From Verrucomicrobiota bacterium (GTDB taxonomy: Bacteria > Verrucomicrobiota > Verrucomicrobiia > Chthoniobacterales > UBA10450), in contig QHQV01000254.1 in assembly GCA_003219945.1 (NCBI GenBank), forward strand, positions 1 to 12,026: 12,026 nt of DNA, in the 5' to 3' direction. Both the position numbers and the translations under genes were made by a program. The notes under the pieces were generated by a model that did no database searches, was not told where the DNA came from, and saw only the letters and a program-made list of their open reading frames with translations. This document shows positions 6,716-12,026 of this stretch, piece after piece (the first letter of the stretch is position 1; every line of letters starts with the position of its first letter).

Positions 6716-6832
6716 TCACAGGTGAATCGGTTTCTCCGAAGACGATGTCAATCGCCGCAGGGGCAGACCTGGCGGCTGAGCCGCGGCTTTTCGTGCCAAC
6801 GCGTTGAGGACAATGCGTTCCACCTGTGACAT
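6716..6832 (-). CDS. possible 38-aa small protein upstream of the acetyltransferase gene
   Basis: An ATG at 6832 opens a 38-residue frame, MSQVERIVLNALARKAAAQP followed by PGLPLRRLTSSSEKPIHL. It ends 35 bp before the acetyltransferase start on the same strand. The third codon positions are mostly G or C, as in the real genes, and the first half could form a helix. There is no clear ribosome binding site and I do not recognise a family. It may be chance. It otherwise occupies the 193-bp gap between the divergent acetyltransferase and uracil-DNA glycosylase genes. Confidence 0.25.
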   Translation of the reverse strand: MSQVERIVLNALARKAAAQPPGLPLRRLTSSSEKPIHL

Positions 6833-6873
6833 ACGTTCTGAGTACGCATTTCGATTTGTAATTAAAAAAGCCG

Positions 6874-7506
6874 ATGAAGACCGACGAATACGCGCGACCG
6901 GCGCAGCCACCGGACACATCAAGTCTGGCCACGGTGCGGGAAGCAGCGGCCCATTGCACTGCATGTCATTTGTACAAACGCGGGACCCAAACTGTCTTTG
7001 GCGAAGGTCCGCGGCGCGCAGCCATGATGCTGGTTGGCGAACAGCCGGGCGATTACGAAGATGTGGCGGGCAAACCGTTTGTTGGTCCTGCGGGCAAGAT
7101 CATGGATCGCGCGCTCGAGGACGCTGGAATCGATCGGTCGCAGGTTTACGTCACAAACGCGGTGAAACATTTTAAGTGGGAGCCTCGCGGCAAACGCCGC
7201 ATTCATCAGAAGCCTAACTCACGCGAAATCGCAGCGTGCCGCCCGTGGCTGGAAGCGGAACTGCGGATCGTTAACCCCAAGCTCGTCGTGGCAATGGGTG
7301 CAACAGCGGCACAGACTATCTTCGGCCCGGGATTCCGCGTCACGCGCGAGCGCGGCAAGGTGTTGTCGTCGAAGGTTGCGCCGCGAGTGCTCGCGACCGT
7401 TCATCCATCATCGCTTCTTCGACAGCCCGACGAGGAATCGCGTGAACGCGAATACAAGCATTTCGTTGCCGATTTGCGCGCAGCGGTGAACGCGGCTGGT
7501 CAGTAG
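6874..7506 (+). CDS. udgX: UdgX-type uracil-DNA glycosylase (covalent uracil-DNA binding)
   Basis: This 210-residue protein belongs to the iron-sulfur uracil-DNA glycosylase superfamily that removes uracil from deaminated DNA. The active-site motif A is GEQPGDYEDVAGKPFVGPAG (from about residue 55) and the C-terminal motif is VHPSSLLR (about 176-183). The decisive mark is the R-loop KRRIH (107-111), typical of UdgX, whose histidine (H109 in the mycobacterial enzyme, H111 here) becomes covalently bound to the abasic site. Cluster ligands are Cys28, Cys31 and Cys122. In NAVKHFK a His (about 99) stands where family 4 enzymes have Cys, as in UdgX. It is a stand-alone gene with no radical-SAM or other repair partner beside it. 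No Shine-Dalgarno is seen before the ATG. Confidence 0.93.
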   Translation: MKTDEYARPAQPPDTSSLATVREAAAHCTACHLYKRGTQTVFGEGPRRAAMMLVGEQPGDYEDVAGKPFVGPAGKIMDRALEDAGIDRSQVYVTNAVKHFKWEPRGKRRIHQKPNSREIAACRPWLEAELRIVNPKLVVAMGATAAQTIFGPGFRVTRERGKVLSSKVAPRVLATVHPSSLLRQPDEESREREYKHFVADLRAAVNAAGQ

Positions 7507-7538
7507 AAGCACGTCGCTCGCTAACGGAAAAGTTCAGA

Positions 7539-7967
7539 CTACCGATTCGGCGACGCCGTTGGTGTAGGCGTTGCCTTTCGCGTCACCGGCCCGATTTTGA
7601 CGGTCCTCGCCAGAAGCGTTCCGTCGGAATCCTTCAGATAGGAGCCGCTTACCTCGTCATCCTTGTTAATATCGTCGATGGTCGCGGTTTCCCCGCCCTT
7701 GGTTATGGGTGTTCCGTCGATGATTTTCAAAACACGCGATTCTCTTCGGCCCTCGATCGTGAATGTCTTCGCGTCTTTGTCCACTGCGGAGATGATTCCA
7801 TGATATGGCACCAGCAATCCTTTTGGTCTGTGTCTGACGCGGGAATCGTTCGGCGAGGCCTGGGAAGCCGGCGGTGAAATTGTTGACTGGCAGGTTGCTT
7901 GTTCGCTGATCGGTGTGCAGAGACAAAGCAGTAGCGCGGCGCCGAGGTACTTGGATGGGATTCTCAT
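7539..7967 (-). CDS. secreted small-domain protein, function unknown (DUF5666-like pattern)
   Basis: The 142-residue product starts with a signal peptide (MRIPSKYLGAALLLCLCTPI, cleavage probably near residues 24-28), so it should be exported. A Ser/Pro/Asn-rich linker follows, then a compact beta-rich domain (about 51-128): YHGIISAVDKDAKTFTIEG, RESRVLKIIDGTPITKGG, IDDINKDDEVSGSYLKDSDG and LARTVKIG. This repeated-strand pattern, in which a metal- or charge-rich loop follows each strand, resembles DUF5666-type OB-like domains, but that is by eye. The tail is Thr/Pro-rich. No catalytic residues are recognised. It sits convergently with the UdgX gene (32-bp gap) and 44 bp downstream of tgt on the same strand, so it could be read through from tgt. 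Confidence 0.8.
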   Translation of the reverse strand: MRIPSKYLGAALLLCLCTPISEQATCQSTISPPASQASPNDSRVRHRPKGLLVPYHGIISAVDKDAKTFTIEGRRESRVLKIIDGTPITKGGETATIDDINKDDEVSGSYLKDSDGTLLARTVKIGPVTRKATPTPTASPNR

Positions 7968-8011
7968 AAGCTTGGTGGATTGCTAGGCATTACGGCGGTC
8001 TCAATCGTTTC

Positions 8012-9202
8012 TCAAGCTGCATCATTTGCAGCCACTGCATCTCGCGTTTTGTATCCTGCTACGAATGCCTTCCGAAACTGATCGAATGCGCCGCATTCGA
8101 TTTCGGTGCGCGCTTGGCTCATCAGGTTCAGATAAAAATGCAGATTGTGCAGCGTGATCAGGCGAAGACCGAGAATTTCTTCCGCCTTGATCAGATGGCG
8201 AATATAGCCGCGCATGAATTCGCGGCAGGCCGGACACCTGCAGTTTTCTTCAATGGGCCTTTTGTCGAGTGCGAACTCTGCGTTCTTTAGATTGAGCGTG
8301 CCCGCGGCCGAAAACGCCGTGCCATTCCGGGCCAGACGCGTCGGCAACACGCAATCGAATATGTCCATTCCGCGGCCGATCATTTCTAGCATTTGCGGCG
8401 GCGTGCCGAGTCCCATCGCGTAACGTGGCTTGTCCTTTGGCAAGAACGGTTCCGCCGATTCAACCGCGCGCATCATTTCCTCCTCCGGCTCGCCAACACT
8501 CACTCCGCCGATCGCATAACCGTCGAAATGAAGCTCCACAATGGCCTGCGCAGATGCGCACCGCAGATCTTCAAATGTTCCGCCCTGCACAATGCCGAAG
8601 AGCATTGAATCGGCGAATCGGCGAACCGGCGAATCGGCGAGTCCCGATTTCGCCGTTTCGCTGTTGCTCCGTTTCCACTCCTGGCACCTTTTCGCCCATC
8701 GCGTGGTCAGCTCCGCGCTTTGCGCCGTGTATTCGTACTCGCACGGATAAGGAACACATTCATCGAGCACCATCGCGATGTCGCTGCCGAGCGCGGCTTG
8801 GATTTCCATCGCGATCTCCGGCGAAATGAACGCTCGGCCGCCATCGATATGATTTTGGAATTCGACGCCCTTCTCGGTGATTTTGCGCAACTTCACAAGC
8901 GAGAAAATCTGATACCCGCCGCTGTCGGTCAGAATCGGGTCATCCCAACTCATAAAATTGTGCAGACCGCCAAAATGCTTGATGACGTCGAGGCCAGGCC
9001 TAACGAACAAGTGGTAGGTGTTTCCGAGAATAATTTGCGCATTCAGCTGGCGGAGTTCGCGCGGACTAACCCCCTTTACGCTTCCTTGTGTTCCCACCGG
9101 CATAAACGCGGGCGTATTGATGACGCCGTGCGCGGTTTTGAATCGTGCGCACCGGGCTTTTGAATGTTTATCGCTCGCGAGGAGTTCAAAGTCGTTCTGC
9201 AT
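8012..9202 (-). CDS. tgt: tRNA-guanine transglycosylase (queuine/preQ1 insertion)
   Basis: Tgt swaps guanine 34 in the anticodon of Asp, Asn, His and Tyr tRNAs for preQ1, the entry step of queuosine synthesis on tRNA. The 396-residue protein has the expected parts. The general acid/base Asp93 lies in LTDSGGYQIFSL and the substrate pocket in LFGIVQGG and GGVSVGEP. Nucleophile Asp283 lies in MDIFDCVLPTR, and the zinc site is Cys321, Cys323, Cys326 and His352 (CRCPAC and TLHN). It is somewhat longer than E. coli Tgt (375). About 15 residues of the excess lie between WAKR and LFGIVQGG, where SGLADSPVRRFADSM is encoded by an 8-bp tandem repeat. The ATG at 9202 begins the normal N terminus. queA, yajC and secD, its common neighbours, are absent here. 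Confidence 0.96.
   Translation of the reverse strand: MQNDFELLASDKHSKARCARFKTAHGVINTPAFMPVGTQGSVKGVSPRELRQLNAQIILGNTYHLFVRPGLDVIKHFGGLHNFMSWDDPILTDSGGYQIFSLVKLRKITEKGVEFQNHIDGGRAFISPEIAMEIQAALGSDIAMVLDECVPYPCEYEYTAQSAELTTRWAKRCQEWKRSNSETAKSGLADSPVRRFADSMLFGIVQGGTFEDLRCASAQAIVELHFDGYAIGGVSVGEPEEEMMRAVESAEPFLPKDKPRYAMGLGTPPQMLEMIGRGMDIFDCVLPTRLARNGTAFSAAGTLNLKNAEFALDKRPIEENCRCPACREFMRGYIRHLIKAEEILGLRLITLHNLHFYLNLMSQARTEIECGAFDQFRKAFVAGYKTRDAVAANDAA
8607..8643. repeat. 8-bp tandem repeat inside tgt (about 4.6 copies)
   Basis: Units GAATCGGC, GAATCGGC, GAACCGGC and GAATCGGC follow one another, then a partial GAGTC. Looser related units (GGCGAAA-type on the minus strand) continue to about 8665. 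Three units make 24 bp, so the frame is kept with an 8-residue period (ADSPVRRF). The array codes for the extra loop of Tgt. Confidence 0.85.
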
Positions 9203-9210
9203 GTGAGTTA

Positions 9211-9239
9211 GAGATTCCTCGACTTGGCTCGGAATGACA
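9211..9239. repeat. REP-like short palindrome upstream of tgt
   Basis: GAGATTCCTCGACTTGGCTC followed by GGAATGACA forms an imperfect hairpin (ATTC/GAAT and CGA/TCG around a CTTGGC loop), 9 bp before the tgt start codon. Very similar strings of the form GATTCCTCGACT...CTCGGAATGACA are, to my memory, scattered in many copies in unrelated environmental bacterial genomes. On the minus strand it would lie in the tgt leader. Confidence 0.5.
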
Positions 9240-9260
9240 ATTCAACGCACAAAATATTCG

Positions 9261-9288
9261 TTGCAGATCACGATCCTACTTCTATATT
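9261..9288 (+). promoter_or_regulatory. sigma-70-type promoter for the str operon
   Basis: TTGCAG (9261-9266) and TATATT (9283-9288) are separated by 16 bp and face rpsL. Transcription would start near 9295, giving a leader of about 105 nt. This is the best -35/-10 pair I found in the window. Confidence 0.6.
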
Positions 9289-9303
9289 CGGCGCTTACCG
9301 CAT

Positions 9304-9349
9304 CAGGCGCGTGAGAGAGTTTATTGCGCGGTCTGAAGCGGGTTTTTTT
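9304..9349 (+). terminator. possible attenuator in the rpsL leader
   Basis: CAGGCGCG (9304-9311) can pair with CGCGGTCTG (9327-9335) through a small internal loop. AAGCGGG and a run of seven T (9343-9349) follow. It lies between the predicted promoter and rpsL, so it could stop part of the transcripts. The stem is short and the gap to the T-run is about 7 nt, so this is weak. Confidence 0.3.
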
Positions 9350-9389
9350 GTCGCCCGGAGTAACGAACCTTTGGCGACGCTTTACTTTT

Positions 9390-9393
9390 AGGA
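9390..9393 (+). promoter_or_regulatory. Shine-Dalgarno site of rpsL
   Basis: AGGA lies 7 nt before the ATG at 9401. It is one of the few clear ribosome binding sites in the window and fixes the rpsL start. Confidence 0.6.
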
Positions 9394-9400
9394 TTGAAAA

Positions 9401-9826
9401 ATGCCCACGATCAATCAGCTGATTCGCAAAGGACGCCGGAAGGTGTCGGTGAAATCGAAGTCACCGGCGTTGGTGGGTTGTCCGCAGCGGCGCGGTGTCT
9501 GTGTGCAGGTGATGACCCGCACGCCGAAGAAGCCGAATTCTGCGCTCCGCAAAGTGGCGAAAGTGCGGTTGACGAATGGCCAGGAAGTGATTGCCTACAT
9601 TCCGGGCGAGGGACACAATTTGCAGGAGCACTCGATCGTGCTCGTGCGCGGCGGACGCGTAAAAGATTTACCTGGCGTGCGCTATCACATTGTGCGTGGA
9701 ACCCTTGACGCGCTGGGCGTGGATGGGCGACGGCGCGGTCGCTCCAAATATGGAGCGAAGCGGCCGAAGGGCGGGGCGGCTGGTGGAGGCGGCGCGGCGA
9801 AAGCATCGCCGACAGCGGCCAAGTAA
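9401..9826 (+). CDS. rpsL: 30S ribosomal protein S12 (uS12)
   Basis: S12 sits at the decoding centre of the small subunit and monitors codon-anticodon fit. The 141 residues show the full family sequence: [31 protein letters not shown] and [15 protein letters not shown]. The lysines where streptomycin-resistance substitutions occur (KKPNS loop and K88) are the wild-type residues, and Asp89, the usual methylthiolation site, is present. After the conserved end ([11 protein letters not shown]) there is a Gly/Ala-rich tail of about 18 residues ([18 protein letters not shown]) not found in E. coli S12 (124 residues). It is the first gene of the str operon here. rpsG follows after 29 bp, a shorter gap than in E. 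coli, where S7 binds the intergenic RNA to repress translation. Confidence 0.98.
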   Translation: MPTINQLIRKGRRKVSVKSKSPALVGCPQRRGVCVQVMTRTPKKPNSALRKVAKVRLTNGQEVIAYIPGEGHNLQEHSIVLVRGGRVKDLPGVRYHIVRGTLDALGVDGRRRGRSKYGAKRPKGGAAGGGGAAKASPTAAK

Positions 9827-9855
9827 AAAAACAAATTTGAAACGGACGATCGTCA

Positions 9856-10329
9856 ATGTCGCGGCGGAGGAGAGTTCACAAAAAAGAGGAGCACGTCGAT
9901 TCCCGATATGGGAGTGCGGCGGTAGCCCGTCTTATCACGACCGTAATGAAGCGGGGAAAAAAATCGCTCGCAGAACGCGTCGTGTACACCGCGATCGATA
10001 GGTCGCGCGAAGGCTCTGATTCAGTCGATCCGCTGGAGATTGTAAACAAGGCAGTCGAAAACGTTCGTCCGCGGCTTGAAGTGCGTTCCCGCCGGGTTGG
10101 CGGCGCGACGTACCAGGTGCCAATGGAAGTGACGCCCGCGCGGCAAATCTCACTAGCCACGCGCTGGATCGTGAAATTTGCCGACGGTCGCAAGGGCTTG
10201 AAACTGGCTGACGCGCTAGCGCAAGAACTCAAAGACGCTGCGGCGGGCCAGGGAAACGCGATAAAAAAACGCGACGACACACATAAAATGGCGCAAGCGA
10301 ACCGCGCGTTCGCGCACTTTAGATGGTGA
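9856..10329 (+). CDS. rpsG: 30S ribosomal protein S7 (uS7)
   Basis: S7 binds the 3' major domain of 16S rRNA and starts assembly of the small-subunit head, near the E site. The 157 residues match the bacterial length and sequence: [24 protein letters not shown]-like region [37 protein letters not shown], and the C-terminal [20 protein letters not shown] ending in W. It lies between rpsL and fusA in the classical str order, with 5 nt between its stop and the fusA ATG, so the three are almost certainly one transcript. The last codons (GATGGTGA) carry a GGTG that may serve as the ribosome binding site for fusA. Confidence 0.98.
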   Translation: MSRRRRVHKKEEHVDSRYGSAAVARLITTVMKRGKKSLAERVVYTAIDRSREGSDSVDPLEIVNKAVENVRPRLEVRSRRVGGATYQVPMEVTPARQISLATRWIVKFADGRKGLKLADALAQELKDAAAGQGNAIKKRDDTHKMAQANRAFAHFRW

Positions 10330-10334
10330 CAATT

Positions 10335-12026
10335 ATGGCGACGGCGACAATGGAACAAAAAAAGGCCGCGGCGAAAAATCCAAACTCGCCGAATCGCAAG
10401 TTTCCGCTGGAACGAACCCGGAACATCGGCATCGCGGCGCATATCGACGCCGGCAAAACAACGATTACGGAGCGCGTTCTCTTTTACACCGGCATGATCC
10501 ACAAGATGGGGGAGGTGCACGAAGGCACCACCGTGACCGATTGGATGGAGCAGGAACGGGAACGCGGGATCACGATCACGTCGGCCGCGACAACTTGCAC
10601 TTGGTCACAGCGCAAAGAAGAAGGCGTCTACAAGATGTTCGAAGGGGTCAAGGAGCGCATCAACATCATCGATACACCTGGACACGTCGATTTCACCGCT
10701 GAGGTGGAGCGTTCATTGCGCGTGCTCGATGGGGCGATCGCAGTTTTTGACGGCGTGGCCGGGGTGCAGCCGCAATCCGAAACGGTCTGGCGTCAGGCGA
10801 CCAAGTACAACGTGCCGCGTCTGGCATTCATCAACAAAATGGATCGCGTTGGCGCAGATTTCGAAATGTCGGTCGACAGCATCCATAAAAAACTCGGCGC
10901 AAACGCCTGGCCGGTTTTGCTGCCGCTGGGAAGGGAAGATCAGCTGCGTGGCCAGCTCGATGTCATTAACAAAAAGGCGATAATCTATTCCGAGAACGAT
11001 CAGCTGGGTTCGACCTATAGAGTGACCGATGTGCCGAAGGAGTACGTGGGTGCGGTTGAAAAGACACGCAACGAACTAATCCAACAGGTTTCTAATATCG
11101 ATGATGAAGTCGCCGAGGCAGTCCTTGAAGAACGCGAAGTCACGCCGGAGTTGTTGAAGGCGGGGATCCGGCGCCAGACGATCGCGAACAAATTCGTGCC
11201 GGTCATTGGCGGCTCAGCTCTTAAGAACATCGGTATTCAGTATCTGCTCGACGCGGTTGTCGATTATCTGCCGAGCCCGCTCGACATTCCGCCGGCCAAA
11301 GGCCAGAACCCAGACACCGGCGAGCCAATGGAAGCGGTGACCGATGACAACGGCGAATTCTGTTCGATCGCGTTTAAGCTGTGGAGCGATCCATTTGTTG
11401 GCAAGCTCGTGTTCTTCCGCGTTTACTCCGGATCGCTCAGCAAAGGCGACACCGTTTACAATCCGCGCACGAACAAACGTGAGCGGATTTCGCGTTTAAT
11501 TCAGATCCAGGCGGATAAACGCGAAGACATCGAGACGTGTTACTCTGGCGACATCGCCGCGATTGTCGGAATCAAAAATATCACTACTGGCGACACGCTC
11601 TGCGATGAGGACCACCCAATTCTTCTCGAACCGCCATCGTTCCCCGATCCAGTTATTTCAATGGCGATTGAGCCGAAGACGAAGTTGGACCAAGAAAAAA
11701 TGGCGACGGCGTTGCAACGGCTCGCGGAAGAAGACCCCACTTTCCGCGTTTATACGCATGAAGATACCGGCCAGACGATCATTGCCGGAATGGGCGAGTT
11801 GCACTTGGAGATCATTCGCGACCGGATGTTCCGAGAATTCAAAGTAGACGCAAACGCTGGCAAACCGCAGATCGCGTACCGCGAAACCATCACTAGCAGC
11901 GCTCATGGCGTTGGCAAGCTGATCAAGCAGTCAGGCGGCCGCGGCCAGTATGGACACGTGGAAGTGGACGTGCGTCCTGCCGCGCGCGGCAACGGTCTCA
12001 CAGTCGAGAACAAGATTGTGGGAGGC
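10335..12026 (+). CDS. fusA: translation elongation factor G, partial (first 564 residues)
   Basis: EF-G is the GTPase that drives translocation of tRNA and mRNA on the ribosome. The frame from the ATG at 10335 is open to the right edge; about 140-150 C-terminal residues are missing. GTPase motifs are clear: G1 AHIDAGKTT (35-43), G2 [12 protein letters not shown]3 DTPGHVDF (113-120), G4 NKMDRVGAD (167-175) and G5 GGSALKN. Domain II follows ([20 protein letters not shown]), then domain III ([29 protein letters not shown]) and the start of domain IV ([11 protein letters not shown]). The N terminus is about 18 residues longer than in E. coli ([20 protein letters not shown]). A short charged insertion ([17 protein letters not shown]) precedes G3. 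The start is close behind the rpsG stop and fits an operon. Confidence 0.97.
   Translation, partial: MATATMEQKKAAAKNPNSPNRKFPLERTRNIGIAAHIDAGKTTITERVLFYTGMIHKMGEVHEGTTVTDWMEQERERGITITSAATTCTWSQRKEEGVYKMFEGVKERINIIDTPGHVDFTAEVERSLRVLDGAIAVFDGVAGVQPQSETVWRQATKYNVPRLAFINKMDRVGADFEMSVDSIHKKLGANAWPVLLPLGREDQLRGQLDVINKKAIIYSENDQLGSTYRVTDVPKEYVGAVEKTRNELIQQVSNIDDEVAEAVLEEREVTPELLKAGIRRQTIANKFVPVIGGSALKNIGIQYLLDAVVDYLPSPLDIPPAKGQNPDTGEPMEAVTDDNGEFCSIAFKLWSDPFVGKLVFFRVYSGSLSKGDTVYNPRTNKRERISRLIQIQADKREDIETCYSGDIAAIVGIKNITTGDTLCDEDHPILLEPPSFPDPVISMAIEPKTKLDQEKMATALQRLAEEDPTFRVYTHEDTGQTIIAGMGELHLEIIRDRMFREFKVDANAGKPQIAYRETITSSAHGVGKLIKQSGGRGQYGHVEVDVRPAARGNGLTVENKIVGG

Noticed and set aside
8607..8643. 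CRISPR-like array
   Set aside because: The units are 8 bp, directly adjacent without spacers, and inside the tgt coding frame.
9876..10520. 214-residue minus-strand frame antisense to rpsG and fusA
   Set aside because: It is long, but it lies over two certain genes and has shadow-type composition rich in Arg, Ser and Cys.

Overview
The window looks like ordinary chromosome of a soil or freshwater member of the Verrucomicrobiota, probably near Chthoniobacterales. This is inferred from the flavour of the proteins (a YacP/NYN protein with VDGHSVIFAWPEL, a short basic MGQQH protein, a small LTSC lipoprotein) and from GC-rich intergenic palindromes; no marker was searched. Base composition is moderately GC-rich, and few genes have a clear Shine-Dalgarno sequence.

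Layout. 1-332 (minus): start of a class I SAM methyltransferase that runs off the left edge. 389-881 (minus): a secreted-protein gene broken by four single-base frameshifts. 955-1993 (minus): a membrane-anchored coiled-coil protein overlapping a small lipoprotein gene, followed by two hairpins. 2307-3068 (plus): a 47-residue very basic protein, a 144-bp inverted-repeat element, and a YacP-like NYN nuclease. 3161-5081 (minus): lpxD (lipid A synthesis, so a Gram-negative envelope) and an ECHDC3-like crotonase-fold protein, separated by paired hairpins. 5405-6229 (plus): parA, directly preceded by a 141-bp element with 29-bp arms, and overlapping at its 3' end a convergent GNAT acetyltransferase gene. 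6874-7506 (plus): a UdgX-type uracil-DNA glycosylase, the most distinctive enzyme here. 7539-9202 (minus): a secreted small-domain protein and tgt, whose product carries an insertion built from an 8-bp tandem repeat. 9401-12026 (plus): the str operon rpsL-rpsG-fusA (fusA cut by the right edge), with a plausible sigma-70 promoter and an attenuator-like leader.

Most of the window is housekeeping: outer membrane synthesis, segregation, tRNA modification, translation. I see no phage, IS transposase, CRISPR array, tRNA or rRNA gene, and no multi-gene defence system. The unusual signal lies in the intergenic DNA (several unrelated palindromic elements, a start codon inside a perfect hairpin), the UdgX gene, the microsatellite-derived insertion in Tgt, the convergent parA/GNAT overlap and the decaying gene next to the methyltransferase.
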